Shown here: piece after piece, positions 53,960 through 64,000 of the stretch
How positions within the stretch are numbered: position 1 is the stretch's first letter
Layout: each line of letters starts with the position of its first letter
Assembly (NCBI RefSeq): GCF_003024515.2
Contig: NZ_PYIX02000008.1
Coordinates: forward strand, 1-64,000
Direction of reading: 5' to 3'
From: Acinetobacter sichuanensis
GTDB lineage: Bacteria; Pseudomonadota; Gammaproteobacteria; Pseudomonadales; Moraxellaceae
DNA length: 64,000 nucleotides
Made by a program: the position numbers and the translations under genes
The notes under the pieces: generated by a model
Databases searched by the model: none
What the model saw: the letters and a program-made list of their open reading frames with translations, nothing else
What the model was told of the DNA's origin: nothing

Positions 53960-54562
53960 GTGAATTTAAAAACTGTTTCCGGCTCTGCTGTTGAATTGTC
54001 TGAAGTTGCGTTTGGTCGTGACTTTAATGAAGCACTTGTACACCAAGTTGTTACAGCTTATTTAGCTGGTGGTCGTCAAGGTTCAAAAGCACAAAAATCA
54101 CGTGCAGACGTTTCTGGCGGTGGTAAAAAACCATTCCGTCAAAAAGGTACTGGCCGCGCTCGTGCTGGTTCTATTCGTAGCCCAATCTGGGTTGGTGGTG
54201 GTAAAACTTTTGCCGCTCGTCCACAAGATTGGTCACAAAAAGTGAACCGTAAAATGTACCGCGGTGCAATGCAATGTATCTTAGCTGAGCTTGTTCGCCA
54301 AGATCGTCTTGTATTAGTTGAAGAGTTTGCTGTTGAAGCGCCTAAAACTAAAGAATTGCTTGCAAAACTTAACGACTTGAACGCTACTCGCGCATTAATC
54401 GTTACTGAAGCTGTAGATGAAAATCTATATTTAGCTGCACGTAACCTTCCACACGTTGATGTGGTTGATGCTGCTGGGATCGATCCTGTTGGCTTGATCG
54501 CGTTCGATAAAGTTGTAATGTCTGTTGCTGCTGCTAAGAAAATTGAGGTAGAACTCGGATGA
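53960..54562 (+). CDS. rplD: 50S ribosomal protein L4
   Basis: 200 residues with a GTG start after GGGGAAATAAC. The extended exit-tunnel loop [22 protein letters not shown] is present. In E. coli it also represses its own operon. Overlaps rplW by four bases. Confidence 0.98.
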   Translation: MNLKTVSGSAVELSEVAFGRDFNEALVHQVVTAYLAGGRQGSKAQKSRADVSGGGKKPFRQKGTGRARAGSIRSPIWVGGGKTFAARPQDWSQKVNRKMYRGAMQCILAELVRQDRLVLVEEFAVEAPKTKELLAKLNDLNATRALIVTEAVDENLYLAARNLPHVDVVDAAGIDPVGLIAFDKVVMSVAAAKKIEVELG

Positions 54563-54879
54563 ACAACGAACGTATCTATCAAGTCCTCCAAGGACCTGTA
54601 TTCTCAGAAAAAGCACAAGTTTTAGGTGAGGCTGCTGGTGTTCAAGTATTTAAAGTTGCACTTGATGCAAACAAACTTGAAATCAAAAAAGCAGTTGAAC
54701 AATTGTTTGGTGTAGAAGTTGTTAAAGTTAACACGACTATCACTAAAGGTAAGACTAAGCGCTTTGGTCGTACATTAGGACGTCGTTCTGATGTTAAAAA
54801 AGCATACGTCACCCTGAAAGCTGGCCAAGATGTTGAAATGGCTGACTTGGGCGATACCGCTGAAAACGCAGCGGAGTAA
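54559..54879 (+). CDS. rplW: 50S ribosomal protein L23
   Basis: 106 residues, slightly longer than E. coli L23 (100) through an acidic tail. Forms the docking site for trigger factor and SRP at the tunnel exit. Starts in the ATGA overlapping the rplD stop. Confidence 0.98.
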   Translation: MNNERIYQVLQGPVFSEKAQVLGEAAGVQVFKVALDANKLEIKKAVEQLFGVEVVKVNTTITKGKTKRFGRTLGRRSDVKKAYVTLKAGQDVEMADLGDTAENAAE

Positions 54880-54890
54880 GGACGAGAATT

Positions 54891-55715
54891 ATGCCTATTC
54901 AAAAATGTAAGCCAACGTCTCCAGGACGTCGCTTTGTAGAGAAAGTGGTTCATAGCCATCTTCACAAAGGCGCGCCTTATGCACCGTTGGTAGAAGCTAA
55001 AAAACGTACTGGTGGTCGTAATAACAACGGTCACATTACAACTCGTCACGTTGGTGGCGGTCATAAGCAGCACTATCGTCTTGTTGACTTTAAACGTAAC
55101 AAAGATGGTATTCCTGCAACTGTAGAGCGTATTGAATACGATCCTAACCGTACTTCTCATATTGCACTTGTGCTTTATGCTGACGGTGAGCGTCGTTATA
55201 TCATTGCACCTAAAGGTCTTCGCGCTGGTGATAAAGTTCAGTCTGGTAACGATGCTCCAATTCGTACAGGTAACTGCTTGCCACTTCGCAACATGCCAAT
55301 TGGTTCTACATTACATAACATCGAGCTTAAAATCGGTAAAGGCGCGCAATTAGTGCGTTCTGCTGGTACTTCTGCTCAATTGTTAGGTCGTGACGGTTCT
55401 TACGCTATCATTCGTCTACGTTCAGGCGAAATGCGTAAAGTACACGTTGAATGTCGCGCTGTGTTAGGTGAAGTATCTAACTCAGAAAGCAACCTTCGTT
55501 CACTTGGTAAAGCAGGTGCATCACGCTGGCGTGGCGTTCGTCCTACCGTTCGTGGTATGGCGATGAACCCAGTAGACCATCCACATGGTGGTGGTGAAGG
55601 GCGTAACAAAGGTATTCAACCTGTAAGCCCATGGGGTCAAAAAGCTAAAGGGTACAAGACTCGTACCAATAAGCGTACGACTAAGATGATCATTCGCGAC
55701 CGTCGCGTTAAGTAA
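54891..55715 (+). CDS. rplB: 50S ribosomal protein L2
   Basis: 274 residues. [21 protein letters not shown] near the end holds the histidine near the peptidyl-transferase centre. Highly basic throughout. AAGGACGAG lies upstream of the ATG. Confidence 0.99.
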   Translation: MPIQKCKPTSPGRRFVEKVVHSHLHKGAPYAPLVEAKKRTGGRNNNGHITTRHVGGGHKQHYRLVDFKRNKDGIPATVERIEYDPNRTSHIALVLYADGERRYIIAPKGLRAGDKVQSGNDAPIRTGNCLPLRNMPIGSTLHNIELKIGKGAQLVRSAGTSAQLLGRDGSYAIIRLRSGEMRKVHVECRAVLGEVSNSESNLRSLGKAGASRWRGVRPTVRGMAMNPVDHPHGGGEGRNKGIQPVSPWGQKAKGYKTRTNKRTTKMIIRDRRVK

Positions 55716-55734
55716 CAAGTAAAGGAATCTGACA

Positions 55735-56010
55735 ATGCCTCGTTCTCTGAAAAAAGGCCCATTCGTCGATGCGCACTTGTTCGCTAAGGTTGAAGCGGCT
55801 ATCGCGGCTAATAACCGTAAGCCGATCAAAACTTGGTCGCGTCGTTCGATGATCCTCCCAGATTTTGTTGGTTTAACAATTTCTGTCCATAATGGTCGTA
55901 ACCATGTTCCAGTGATTGTATCTGAACACATGGTTGGTCATAAATTAGGTGAATTCGCGCCAACTCGTACCTATCGTGGTCACGGTGTTGACAAGAAGTC
56001 TAAACGTTAA
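55735..56010 (+). CDS. rpsS: 30S ribosomal protein S19
   Basis: 91 residues, [15 protein letters not shown], standard length. Contacts the decoding-site tRNAs with S13. Confidence 0.99.
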   Translation: MPRSLKKGPFVDAHLFAKVEAAIAANNRKPIKTWSRRSMILPDFVGLTISVHNGRNHVPVIVSEHMVGHKLGEFAPTRTYRGHGVDKKSKR

Positions 56011-56019
56011 GGTGCTATG

Positions 56020-56349
56020 ATGGAAGTTACTGCTAAATTACGCGGTGCCGCTATCTCGGCACAAAAAACTCGTTTGGTTGCAGATTTAATCCGTGGCAAA
56101 TCAGTTGCTCACGCGCTTAATATCTTAAACTTCAGCAACAAAAAAGCTGCAGTTTTAGTTAAAAAAGCATTGGAATCTGCGATTGCAAACGCTGAACACA
56201 ATAACAGTTTAGATGTAGACGACCTTAAAGTTACTACGATTTACGTTGACGAAGGCATGAGCCTTAAACGTATTATGCCACGTGCTAAAGGCCGTGCAGA
56301 TCGTATTACTAAGCGTACTTGTCACATTACCGTTAAGGTAGGGGTTTGA
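56020..56349 (+). CDS. rplV: 50S ribosomal protein L22
   Basis: 109 residues, [20 protein letters not shown]. Two adjacent ATG codons (56017, 56020) precede it; the second gives the usual spacing from AAGG. Its long hairpin [17 protein letters not shown] lines the exit tunnel. Confidence 0.98.
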   Translation: MEVTAKLRGAAISAQKTRLVADLIRGKSVAHALNILNFSNKKAAVLVKKALESAIANAEHNNSLDVDDLKVTTIYVDEGMSLKRIMPRAKGRADRITKRTCHITVKVGV

Positions 56350-56350
56350 T

Positions 56351-57103
56351 ATGGGTCAGAAGGTTCATCCAATCGGTATCCGCCTTGGTGTTGTAAAACG
56401 TCATAACGCCAACTGGTATGCGAGTCCGAAACAATACGCTGAATACTTGCTTAAAGATCTTCAAGTTCGTGAGTTTTTAACTAAAAAACTTAAAAGTGCG
56501 ATGATCAGCAATATTCTTATCGAACGTCCTACTGGCGCTGCTAAAGTAACTATTAGCACTGCTCGTCCTGGTATCGTTATCGGTAAAAAAGGCGAAGACA
56601 TTGAAAAATTACAGCGTGAACTTACCACTATCATGGGTGTTCCAGCGCAAGTAAGCATCAACGAAATCGATCGCCCAGACTTAGACGCGCGTCTTGTTGC
56701 TGAAGCAATTGCTTCTCAATTGGAAAAACGTGTAATGTTCCGTCGTGCTATGAAGCGTGCGGTTCAAAACTCTATGCGTGCTGGTGCTAAAGGTATTAAA
56801 GTTGAAGTATCTGGTCGTTTAGGCGGTGCTGAAATTGCACGTACAGAATGGTATCGTGAAGGTCGTGTGCCTTTACATACACTTCGTGCAGACATCGACT
56901 ACTCTACTATGCGTGCTGAAACTACTTACGGTACGATTGGTGTTAAAGTTTGGATTTTCCGTGGCGAGATCTTAGGTGGCATGAAACAAGTCATGAACCC
57001 TGCTCCTGCTGAAGAGCGTCCAGCTAAACGCGGTCGCGGTCGTGGTGAAGGTCAAGAGCGTCGTGGTCGTCGCAATGATCGTTCTGCTGAAAAAGGAGAA
57101 TAA
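56351..57103 (+). CDS. rpsC: 30S ribosomal protein S3
   Basis: 250 residues. KH domain with [14 protein letters not shown] in the middle. The C-terminal tail from about residue 215 ([18 protein letters not shown]) is more Arg/Gly-rich than in E. coli. Confidence 0.99.
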   Translation: MGQKVHPIGIRLGVVKRHNANWYASPKQYAEYLLKDLQVREFLTKKLKSAMISNILIERPTGAAKVTISTARPGIVIGKKGEDIEKLQRELTTIMGVPAQVSINEIDRPDLDARLVAEAIASQLEKRVMFRRAMKRAVQNSMRAGAKGIKVEVSGRLGGAEIARTEWYREGRVPLHTLRADIDYSTMRAETTYGTIGVKVWIFRGEILGGMKQVMNPAPAEERPAKRGRGRGEGQERRGRRNDRSAEKGE

Positions 57104-57106
57104 TCC

Positions 57107-57520
57107 ATGTTGCAACCTAAACGTACTAAATTCCGTAAGGTGCAAAAAGGCCGTAACACTGGTCTAGCGCACCGTGGTAGCACAGTATCTTTCGGTACAA
57201 TCGCACTTAAATCTGTTGAGCGTGGTCAAATGACAGCTCGTCAAATCGAAGCTGCGCGTCGTACAATTAGCCGTCGTGTTAAACGTGGTGGTAAGATCTT
57301 TATCCGTGTTTTCCCAGACAAACCAATTACTGAAAAACCATTAGAAGTTCGTATGGGTAAAGGTAAAGGTTCTGTGGAATACTGGGTTTGCCAAATCAAA
57401 CCAGGTAAGATCTTGTACGAAATGGATGGTGTGAGTGAAGAATTGGCTCGCGAAGCGTTTACGCTAGCAGCTGCTAAACTTCCTTTCAAAACCACTATCG
57501 TTACTAAGACGGTGATGTAA
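57107..57520 (+). CDS. rplP: 50S ribosomal protein L16
   Basis: 137 residues, [17 protein letters not shown], near the tRNA A-site. Its stop TAA shares one base with the rpmC start. Confidence 0.99.
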   Translation: MLQPKRTKFRKVQKGRNTGLAHRGSTVSFGTIALKSVERGQMTARQIEAARRTISRRVKRGGKIFIRVFPDKPITEKPLEVRMGKGKGSVEYWVCQIKPGKILYEMDGVSEELAREAFTLAAAKLPFKTTIVTKTVM

Positions 57521-57717
57521 TGAAAACTAAAGATCTACGTGAAAAGTCGGTAGAAGAGTTGACAGCTTTGCTTGATGAGCAACAGCTTAACCAATTCCGT
57601 CTTCGTATGGCAAAAGCAACTGGTCAATTGGGTAAGTCGCATGAAGTTGCGTTAACTCGTAAGACTATTGCTCGTATTAAGACCCTCCTTACCGAAAAAC
57701 AGGGGAACGGACAATGA
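57520..57717 (+). CDS. rpmC: 50S ribosomal protein L29
   Basis: 65 residues, two-helix coiled protein beside L23 at the tunnel exit. Overlaps rplP by one base and rpsQ by four. Confidence 0.98.
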   Translation: MKTKDLREKSVEELTALLDEQQLNQFRLRMAKATGQLGKSHEVALTRKTIARIKTLLTEKQGNGQ

Positions 57718-57971
57718 GTGAGCAAACAGTTCGCACGTTAACTGGCAAAGTCGTAAGTGACAAAATGGATAAATCTATTGTTGTTCTTATCGAACGCCGC
57801 GTTCAACACCCGTTGTATGGCAAATTAATCCGCCGTTCAACAAAATTACACGCTCATGATGAGAACAACACAGCTAAAACTGGTGATGTTGTGACCATTA
57901 AAGAAAGCCGCCCAATTTCTAAAACTAAGTCTTGGACTTTAGTTGAAGTGGTTGAAGCTGCTGCTGAGTAA
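57714..57971 (+). CDS. rpsQ: 30S ribosomal protein S17
   Basis: 85 residues, [17 protein letters not shown] and [11 protein letters not shown]. Last gene of the classical S10 operon; a 92-base structured gap follows. Confidence 0.98.
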   Translation: MSEQTVRTLTGKVVSDKMDKSIVVLIERRVQHPLYGKLIRRSTKLHAHDENNTAKTGDVVTIKESRPISKTKSWTLVEVVEAAAE

Positions 57972-57984
57972 TTAGACGTTCTTG

Positions 57985-58044
57985 TTGCATCATCGGTGAA
58001 TTTCGAGTACTCTTTGAGCCTTTCGAAATTTCGACCGGTGATGC
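57985..58044 (+). promoter_or_regulatory. Hairpin and possible promoter at the S10-spc boundary
   Basis: GCATCATCGGT (57987-57997) and ACCGGTGATGC (58034-58044) pair at ten of eleven positions, with a second stem TTTCGA/TCGAAA inside. TTGCAT (57985) and TACTCT (58008) with 17 bases between could be a weak promoter for spc, as E. coli has at this junction. No T-run follows, so it is not an ordinary terminator. Confidence 0.5.
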
Positions 58045-58063
58045 TCGGTTTTGGAGTAGGGCA

Positions 58064-58432
58064 ATGATTCAGACCGAAAGTATGCTAGAAGTAGCAGACA
58101 ACAGTGGTGCTCGCCGCGTACAATGTATTAAAGTACTAGGTGGTTCACATCGTCGTTATGCTTCTGTAGGCGACATTATTAAAGTTACTGTTAAAGAAGC
58201 AATTCCACGTGGCCGTGTTAAAAAAGGTGACGTGATGAATGCAGTTGTAGTTCGTACTAAGTTTGGTATTCGTCGTCCAGACGGTTCTGTGATCCGTTTC
58301 GATGATAATGCTGCAGTTATTTTGAACAACAACAAGGCTCCGATTGCCACTCGTATTTTCGGACCAGTGACTCGTGAACTTCGTACTGAACAGTTCATGA
58401 AAATCATTTCATTGGCTCCTGAAGTTCTATAA
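58064..58432 (+). CDS. rplN: 50S ribosomal protein L14
   Basis: 122 residues, [18 protein letters not shown], identical layout to the family. First gene of the spc cluster. Confidence 0.99.
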   Translation: MIQTESMLEVADNSGARRVQCIKVLGGSHRRYASVGDIIKVTVKEAIPRGRVKKGDVMNAVVVRTKFGIRRPDGSVIRFDDNAAVILNNNKAPIATRIFGPVTRELRTEQFMKIISLAPEVL

Positions 58433-58443
58433 TAGAGGCAATC

Positions 58444-58761
58444 ATGGCTAAGATTAGAAAAGGCGATCAAGTTATTGTGATCGCAGGTAAAGAAAAAGGC
58501 AAACAGGGTACTGTTTTGTCTGTTTCGAATGACCGCGTTATGGTTGAAGGCCTTAACTTGGTTAAGAAGCATCAAAAGCCGAACCGTGCAACAGGTGCTG
58601 AAGGCGCTGTAGTTACACAAGAAGCTTCGCTTCATATTTCAAACGTGGCAATTTTTAATGCTACAACCCAAAAGGCTGACCGTGTTGGTTACCAAGTGAC
58701 TGAAGGCGTGAAAACTCGCGTTTACAAGTCAAATGGTGAATCAGTGGCGGTAGCGAAGTAA
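58444..58761 (+). CDS. rplX: 50S ribosomal protein L24
   Basis: 105 residues, KOW motif [19 protein letters not shown] at the start. An assembly initiator of the 50S subunit. Confidence 0.98.
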   Translation: MAKIRKGDQVIVIAGKEKGKQGTVLSVSNDRVMVEGLNLVKKHQKPNRATGAEGAVVTQEASLHISNVAIFNATTQKADRVGYQVTEGVKTRVYKSNGESVAVAK

Positions 58762-58776
58762 TAGGTTGAATAGGCT

Positions 58777-59313
58777 ATGGCCAGACTTAAAACACGTTAT
58801 AACGACGAAATCAAAGCTAAGTTGAAAGAAGAACTTGGCTTGGCAAACGTGATGGAGATTCCTCGCATCACTAAAATCACCATCAACATGGGTGTTGGTG
58901 ATGCTGCTGCTGATAAGAAATTATTAGATGGCGCTTTATCTGATATGCAAGCTATTGCTGGTCAAAAACCAGTTTTAACTTTAGCTCGCAAATCAATCGC
59001 TGGTTTTAAAATCCGTGATGGTTGGCCGATTGGTTGTAAAGTAACTTTACGCGGCGAACAAATGTACGAATTCTTAGACCGTTTGATCTCTATCGCGATC
59101 CCTCGTATTCGTGACTTCCGCGGTTTTTCTGCGAAATCATTTGATGGTCGTGGTAACTACTCTATGGGTCTCAAGGAACAAATCATGTTCCCTGAAATCG
59201 ATTTTGATAAAATCGATCGTATTCGTGGTATGGATATTACCATTACTACGACTGCCCGTACTGATGACGAAGGCCGTGCGCTTATGCGTGGTTTCGGCTT
59301 CCCGTTCAAATAA
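58777..59313 (+). CDS. rplE: 50S ribosomal protein L5
   Basis: 178 residues, with [11 protein letters not shown] and the C-terminal [14 protein letters not shown]. Binds 5S rRNA. Confidence 0.99.
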   Translation: MARLKTRYNDEIKAKLKEELGLANVMEIPRITKITINMGVGDAAADKKLLDGALSDMQAIAGQKPVLTLARKSIAGFKIRDGWPIGCKVTLRGEQMYEFLDRLISIAIPRIRDFRGFSAKSFDGRGNYSMGLKEQIMFPEIDFDKIDRIRGMDITITTTARTDDEGRALMRGFGFPFK

Positions 59314-59322
59314 GAGGTCGAT

Positions 59323-59628
59323 ATGGCTAAGAAAGGTATGATTAATCGCGAATTGAAACGCGAAGCGACAGTTGCTAAATACGCTGCAAAACGTGCTGAA
59401 TTAAAAGCAACGATTGCAAACGTAAATGCTTCTGATGAAGAACGTTTCGATGCGATGATGAAGTTACAAGCATTACCACGTAATGCATCTCCAGTACGTC
59501 TACGTAACCGTTGTGGTTTGACTGGTCGTCCTCATGGTTACTTCCGTAAGTTCGGTTTAAGCCGTAACAAATTACGTGATACAGTAATGCAAGGTGATGT
59601 GCCGGGCGTTGTTAAGGCAAGCTGGTAA
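59323..59628 (+). CDS. rpsN: 30S ribosomal protein S14 (zinc-free form)
   Basis: 101 residues, the long form with no C-x2-C zinc ribbon; [21 protein letters not shown] is the conserved core with a single cysteine. Confidence 0.98.
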   Translation: MAKKGMINRELKREATVAKYAAKRAELKATIANVNASDEERFDAMMKLQALPRNASPVRLRNRCGLTGRPHGYFRKFGLSRNKLRDTVMQGDVPGVVKASW

Positions 59629-59640
59629 GGAGCGACTATA

Positions 59641-60036
59641 ATGAGTATGCAAGATACCGTTGCCGACATGTTAACACGTGTTCGTAACGCACAAATGGCA
59701 AAGAAACAAACCGTTTCTATGCCAAATTCTAAGTTGAAAGTTGCGATTGCTAACGTACTTCAACAAGAAGGTTATATTTCAAATGTAGAAGTTGCTGATA
59801 ATGAAGGCAAAGCTACTTTGACTATTACTTTAAAATATTTCGAAGGCAAACCAGTTATTGATACTGTGAAGCGTGTAAGCCGTCCAGGTCTACGCCAATA
59901 TCGCGGTAAAGATGCACTTCCTAGCGTTAAGCAAGGTTTAGGTATTGCAATTGTTTCTACAAGCAAAGGCATCATGACTGATCGCGCTGCACGTGCTGCG
60001 GGCGTTGGTGGTGAAGTTATTGCTTTTGTTTCTTAA
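59641..60036 (+). CDS. rpsH: 30S ribosomal protein S8
   Basis: 131 residues, [16 protein letters not shown]. In E. coli S8 represses the spc operon by binding its mRNA near rplX-rplE; I did not identify that site here. Confidence 0.99.
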   Translation: MSMQDTVADMLTRVRNAQMAKKQTVSMPNSKLKVAIANVLQQEGYISNVEVADNEGKATLTITLKYFEGKPVIDTVKRVSRPGLRQYRGKDALPSVKQGLGIAIVSTSKGIMTDRAARAAGVGGEVIAFVS

Positions 60037-60049
60037 TAGGTGATTCCTC

Positions 60050-60583
60050 ATGTCTCGTGTGGCTAAAGCCCCAGTAACTGTACCTAATGGTGTAACAGTT
60101 ACTCAGAACGGCCGGCAGGTCGAAGTGAAAGGCAGCAAAGGTACGTTGTCTTTCAACCTGCATGCGCTGGTCGAGCTAAAACAGGAAGAAGGTCAACTTC
60201 AAATTGCTCCTAAAGCTGAGTCGAAAGACGCTTGGATGCAAGCTGGTACTGCTCGCGCTGTTCTTAACAACCTTGTAAAAGGTGTTAGCGAAGGTTTCGA
60301 ACGCAAGTTACAACTGATTGGTGTTGGTTATAAAGCTGCGGTTAAAGGTAACGTTGTTAACCTTAACCTTGGTTTCTCACACCCAATCGACTACAACCTT
60401 CCAGAAGGTGTAACTGCTGAAACTCCAACTGCAACTGAAATTATTCTTAAATCTGCTGATAAAGCAGCTTTAGGTCAAGTGGCTGCAGATATCCGTGGTT
60501 ACCGTCCGCCAGAGCCGTATAAAGGTAAAGGTGTTCGTTATTCTGACGAAGTTGTTCTTCGTAAAGAAGCTAAGAAGAAATAA
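60050..60583 (+). CDS. rplF: 50S ribosomal protein L6
   Basis: 177 residues, with VSRGF-type core and the C-terminal [16 protein letters not shown]. Confidence 0.99.
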   Translation: MSRVAKAPVTVPNGVTVTQNGRQVEVKGSKGTLSFNLHALVELKQEEGQLQIAPKAESKDAWMQAGTARAVLNNLVKGVSEGFERKLQLIGVGYKAAVKGNVVNLNLGFSHPIDYNLPEGVTAETPTATEIILKSADKAALGQVAADIRGYRPPEPYKGKGVRYSDEVVLRKEAKKK

Positions 60584-60597
60584 GGCGCGAGGTTCTT

Positions 60598-60948
60598 ATG
60601 AACGAAAAGAAACAATCCCGTTTGCGTCGTGCGAAAAGCACACGCTTGCACATCCGTGCATTGGGTGCGACTCGTTTGTGTGTAAACCGCACGCCGCGTC
60701 ACATCTATGCGCAAGTTATTTCAGCAGATGGTGGCAAAGTATTAGCACAAGCTTCTACTTTGGATGCATCTTTACGTAGTGGTTCTACAGGTAATGTAGA
60801 TTCAGCTACTAAAGTAGGTGCTTTAATCGCAGAGCGCGCGAAAGCTGCTGGTGTTACTAAAGTAGCATTTGACCGTTCTGGTTTTAAATATCATGGTCGT
60901 ATCAAAGCCTTGGCTGATGCTGCTCGTGAAAACGGCTTGGAGTTCTAA
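60598..60948 (+). CDS. rplR: 50S ribosomal protein L18
   Basis: 116 residues, 5S-rRNA binding, ending [18 protein letters not shown]. Confidence 0.98.
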   Translation: MNEKKQSRLRRAKSTRLHIRALGATRLCVNRTPRHIYAQVISADGGKVLAQASTLDASLRSGSTGNVDSATKVGALIAERAKAAGVTKVAFDRSGFKYHGRIKALADAARENGLEF

Positions 60949-60950
60949 TC

Positions 60951-61448
60951 ATGGCTAAAGTTGAACAAAACGAAGGTCTTGTTGAAAAGCTGGTTGCCGT
61001 TGATCGTGTAGCCAAAGTTGTTAAGGGCGGTCGTATCTTCTCTTTCACAGCATTAACTGTGGTTGGTGATGGTAATGGTCGTGTAGGTTTTGGTCGTGGT
61101 AAAGCACGTGAAGTTCCTGCTGCTATTTCTAAAGCACTAGAAGCTGCACGTCGTAACATGATCACTGTTGATCTTGTTGATGGTACTTTACAACATACAG
61201 TTAATGCACGTCATGGCGCTAGCCGTGTATTCATGCAACCTGCATCAGAAGGTACTGGCGTAATCGCTGGTGGTTCAATGCGTGCGGTTCTTGAAGCTGC
61301 TGGTGTACGTAACGTATTGACTAAATGTTATGGTTCTACTAATGCTGCTAACGTTGTAAACGCAACTTTTAATGGTTTGCGTGATATGACTTCTCCAGAG
61401 AAAGTTGCTGCGAAACGTGGTCTTTCAGTAGAACAAATTTTAGGGTAA
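60951..61448 (+). CDS. rpsE: 30S ribosomal protein S5
   Basis: 165 residues, with [20 protein letters not shown] in the N-terminal domain, the region where ribosome-accuracy and spectinomycin mutations occur in other bacteria. Confidence 0.99.
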   Translation: MAKVEQNEGLVEKLVAVDRVAKVVKGGRIFSFTALTVVGDGNGRVGFGRGKAREVPAAISKALEAARRNMITVDLVDGTLQHTVNARHGASRVFMQPASEGTGVIAGGSMRAVLEAAGVRNVLTKCYGSTNAANVVNATFNGLRDMTSPEKVAAKRGLSVEQILG

Positions 61449-61454
61449 TCAATC

Positions 61455-61631
61455 ATGAAAACGATTAAAGTTACCCAGACTAAATCTTCTTCGCATCGTT
61501 TGAAAAATCACAAACTTTGCCTACAAGGTTTAGGTCTGCGTCGTATTGGTCATACAGTAGAAGTGGTAGATACTCCTTCTAACCGTGGTATGATCAACAA
61601 AGTCTACTATATGGTTAGTGTAGAGGAATAA
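61455..61631 (+). CDS. rpmD: 50S ribosomal protein L30
   Basis: 58 residues, [20 protein letters not shown], ending VYYMVSVEE. It fills the gap between rpsE and rplO in the usual spc order. Confidence 0.98.
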   Translation: MKTIKVTQTKSSSHRLKNHKLCLQGLGLRRIGHTVEVVDTPSNRGMINKVYYMVSVEE

Positions 61632-61634
61632 GCC

Positions 61635-62075
61635 ATGACTCTGCGTTTAAATGAGCTTGCGCCTGCTGAAGGTGCAAAACGTGAAAACCGCCGTTTAGGC
61701 CGTGGTATCGGTTCTGGCGTTGGTAAGACTGGTGGCCGTGGTGTCAAAGGTCAAAAATCACGTAAAAGTGGTGGCGTTCGTCCAGGTTTTGAAGGTGGTC
61801 AAACAGCGTTATATCGTCGTTTACCTAAATTCGGTTTCACTAGCCAATTGGCTTTGAAAACTGCTGAAGTACGTTTATCTGAGCTTGCTAAAGTTGAAGG
61901 TGATATTGTTTCACTTGAAACTTTGAAAGCTGCGAATGTTGTACGTAAAGATATGTTACGTGCTCGTATCGTTCTTTCTGGTGAAATTACTCGTGCGTTC
62001 ACTGTACAAGGTGTTGCTTTGACTAAAGGCGCTAAAGCTGCTGTAGAAGCTGCTGGCGGTAAAGTCGAGGAGTAA
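61635..62075 (+). CDS. rplO: 50S ribosomal protein L15
   Basis: 146 residues, [21 protein letters not shown] at the basic, flexible N-terminus. Three bases after rpmD. Confidence 0.98.
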   Translation: MTLRLNELAPAEGAKRENRRLGRGIGSGVGKTGGRGVKGQKSRKSGGVRPGFEGGQTALYRRLPKFGFTSQLALKTAEVRLSELAKVEGDIVSLETLKAANVVRKDMLRARIVLSGEITRAFTVQGVALTKGAKAAVEAAGGKVEE

Positions 62076-62081
62076 TCGCGA

Positions 62082-63440
62082 GTGACTATGTCTCCTAGTT
62101 CTTCAGGTCATGTGAATATGATGAAAGGTCAGCCCTTTCATGTGAAATATCGTGAAGTTATTCGTCGATTAATGTTCTTGATTGGTGCATTGGTTGTCTT
62201 TCGACTAGGAGCACATATTCCTCTACCAGGTATTGATAATGTCGCTTTAGAACGTTTTTTCAAAGCTAATGAAGGTACATTCTTAGGTTTGTTTAATATG
62301 TTCTCAGGCGGGGCATTAGAACGAATGTCAATTCTTGCGTTAGGGATCATGCCGTATATTTCTGCATCTATTATTGTGCAGTTAATGTCAACGGTTGTTC
62401 CTTCGCTGGAAGCATTGAAGAAAGAAGGCGAGCAGGGTAAGCGTAAGATTAATCAATATACGCGTTATGGCACACTGTTACTTGCATTTGTGCAAGGTAT
62501 TGGAATGTGTGCAGGTCTTATTAGTCAAGGAATTACTTTGACGTCAGGACTTGCGTTTTATATTCCAGCTTTGACCTCACTTGTTGCAGGAACAATGTTC
62601 TTAATGTGGCTAGGTGAACAAATTACTGAACGTGGTATTGGTAATGGTATCTCGATGATTATCTTCGCAGGTATTGTTGCAGGTTTACCTAACTTGGTAA
62701 TTCAAGCTTTTACTTCGGTAGATAATGGTCAATCGAGTTTAATCGGTTTGGCTATATTTGGATTACTTTCAGTTGCAGTTTTAGCAGCTATCGTATTTAT
62801 TGAAAAAGCACAACGCCGTATACCTGTTAACTATGCTCAAAAGCAGCAAGGTCGACGTGTATTCACTGCACAGCAAACACATTTGCCATTGAAAATTAAT
62901 ATGGCAGGGGTAATTCCAGCAATTTTCGCAAGTTCGTTATTGTTGTTCCCTGCGAGCTTAGGTCAATGGTTAGGTAGTGCTGATCCAAATGCAGGAATTG
63001 TAAAACGTAGCCTTCAAGATTTGGCACTCGTATTGTCACCTGGACAGCCTTTGTATTTGGTGCTCTTTGGTGCGTTAATTATCTTTTTCTGTTATTTCTA
63101 CACGGCTTTAGTTTTTAGTCCTAAAGAAGTATCAGAAAACTTGAAACGCAGCGGAGCTTATGTACCTGGTATTCGCCCAGGGGAGCAAACTGCTCGTTAC
63201 TTAGATCATATTCTTAATCGTTTGACATTTATTGGTGCGATTTATATTACAGTGATTTGTTTGATGCCAATGATTCTGCAAAGTTCATTTGGTATTCCAT
63301 TCCACTTAGGTGGTACATCATTGTTAATCGTAGTTGTTGTTGTGATGGACTTTATGGCTCAGCTGCAAGCTCATCTCACTTCACGTCAATATGATAATCA
63401 AACGTTAATGAGAAAAACGACTGCTCATCCTAAGGGATAG
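62082..63440 (+). CDS. secY: Protein translocase subunit SecY
   Basis: 452 residues, ten membrane helices; the channel of SecYEG. The plug region is near [16 protein letters not shown], and the C-terminal cytoplasmic loops carry [23 protein letters not shown]. The GTG at 62082 sits 9 bases after AGGAG and is preferred; an ATG at 62088 is in frame. Confidence 0.97.
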
Positions 63441-63459
63441 CGCACTTAGAGGTTTCATC

Positions 63460-63576
63460 ATGAAAGTACAAGCTTCTGTAAAGAAAATTTGTGGTAGCTG
63501 TAAAGTTATCCGTCGTAATGGGGTTATTCGCGTAATTTGTAGCGCTGAACCTCGTCATAAGCAGCGTCAAGGTTAA
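63460..63576 (+). CDS. rpmJ: 50S ribosomal protein L36 (zinc-binding form)
   Basis: 38 residues, [20 protein letters not shown]. The zinc ribbon C-x2-C-x12-C-x5-H is complete, so this is the zinc form. It is the last gene of the spc cluster. Confidence 0.98.
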
Positions 63577-63591
63577 TTTAATTAAGACCTG

Positions 63592-63648
63592 TTGATTTCA
63601 GTAGGCTAATTAGGTTATTATCCGCCCCTCAAGATTTTTGTGGGGCGG
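63592..63648 (+). promoter_or_regulatory. Possible alpha-operon promoter and GC hairpin
   Basis: TTGATT (63592-63597), 18-base spacer, TATTAT (63616-63621), followed by the hairpin CCGCCCC ... GGGGCGG (63622-63648). The hairpin has no T-run. It lies in the rpmJ-rpsM gap where E. coli has the S4-controlled alpha-operon leader; whether it acts as attenuator is inferred. Confidence 0.4.
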
Positions 63649-63683
63649 TTGATTATCTCTACTGCCTTTTTGGAGAAATTTGA

Positions 63684-64000
63684 ATGGCTCGTATTGCCGG
63701 TGTAAACATTCCGGATAACAAGCATGCTGTTATCTCTCTCACGTACATTTTTGGTATTGGTCGCCACACTGCTAAGAACATCTTAGCTGCAGCTGGTATT
63801 GCTACTACCACTAAAATTCGTGAATTAGATGATGCTCAGCTTGATGCGATTCGTGCTGAAGTTGCTAAGGTTCCAACCGAAGGTGACTTACGTCGCGAAA
63901 TTTCCATGAACATTAAACGTTTAATGGATTTAGGCTGCTACCGCGGTCTTCGTCATCGTCGCAGCTTGCCTGTTCGCGGACAACGCACCAAAACTAACGC
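63684..64000 (+). CDS. rpsM: 30S ribosomal protein S13 (3' end outside window)
   Basis: First 105 codons, [20 protein letters not shown], then [11 protein letters not shown] and [19 protein letters not shown], the RNA-binding C-terminal run; about 13 residues are missing past the edge. GGAG precedes the ATG. First gene of the alpha operon. Confidence 0.98.
   Translation, partial: MARIAGVNIPDNKHAVISLTYIFGIGRHTAKNILAAAGIATTTKIRELDDAQLDAIRAEVAKVPTEGDLRREISMNIKRLMDLGCYRGLRHRRSLPVRGQRTKTN

Overview
The window looks like chromosomal DNA of an Acinetobacter species, probably not A. baumannii itself. It is AT-rich. Gene content and protein sequences match the genus: an AbeM-type MATE pump, a five-gene mla operon, PlsB, NsrR, and DUF1285 next to murI. 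There is no rRNA, tRNA, prophage, insertion sequence or CRISPR array that I can see. Most of it is housekeeping DNA with a few small accessory or unrecognised genes.

Layout. 1-5000: start of an ETF-ubiquinone oxidoreductase (minus), DUF1285 gene, murI, a DUF4062 gene, hemH and a glyoxalase-II-like hydrolase, then a 58-codon membrane ORF on the minus strand. 5000-9200: yacG, a TrmB-like methyltransferase paralogue, an HI0933-type flavoprotein, a GFA-family protein, a HopJ-like protein and a DUF2071-like protein. 9300-12000: crcB, the zinc-free L31 paralogue rpmE2 with a Zur-like box, an AarF/UbiB-type kinase and a DUF1737 protein. 12000-16200: MATE and DMT transporters, a hairpin-rich gap, hemW and a secreted protein. 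16200-26950: acyl-CoA dehydrogenase, a large lipoprotein, aroE, a small membrane protein, hemF, ribA, dxs and suhB. 27000-33500: a P-loop kinase-like gene, a DEAD-box RNA helicase with a repetitive basic tail and a long structured leader, then mlaFEDCB. 33500-41100: corA, a LOG-family protein, NUDIX, comF, an orphan gene, recG, an epimerase-like gene and a MarR/FMN-reductase pair. 41100-52700: plsB, tesB, a dicarboxylate/amino-acid symporter, a hemerythrin-like gene, a PF10118 hydrolase, engB, nsrR, a shortened flavohaemoglobin, a Cys/Met-metabolism PLP enzyme and a glutamine amidotransferase. 52700-64000: the S10-spc ribosomal cluster from rpsJ to secY and rpmJ, then the start of rpsM.

How parts work together. 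mlaFEDCB encodes the inner-membrane and periplasmic parts of the phospholipid transport system. hemH, hemF and hemW belong to haem metabolism but are scattered. nsrR lies directly downstream of a globin gene that has a near-perfect NsrR operator in front of it. That globin lacks the NAD domain and the FAD-binding signature of flavohaemoglobin, which makes it the most interesting locus here. I found no convincing multi-gene novel system. The best leads are the NsrR/shortened-globin locus, the orphan gene between comF and recG, the kinase-like gene after suhB, the helicase leader, and several intergenic hairpin elements.
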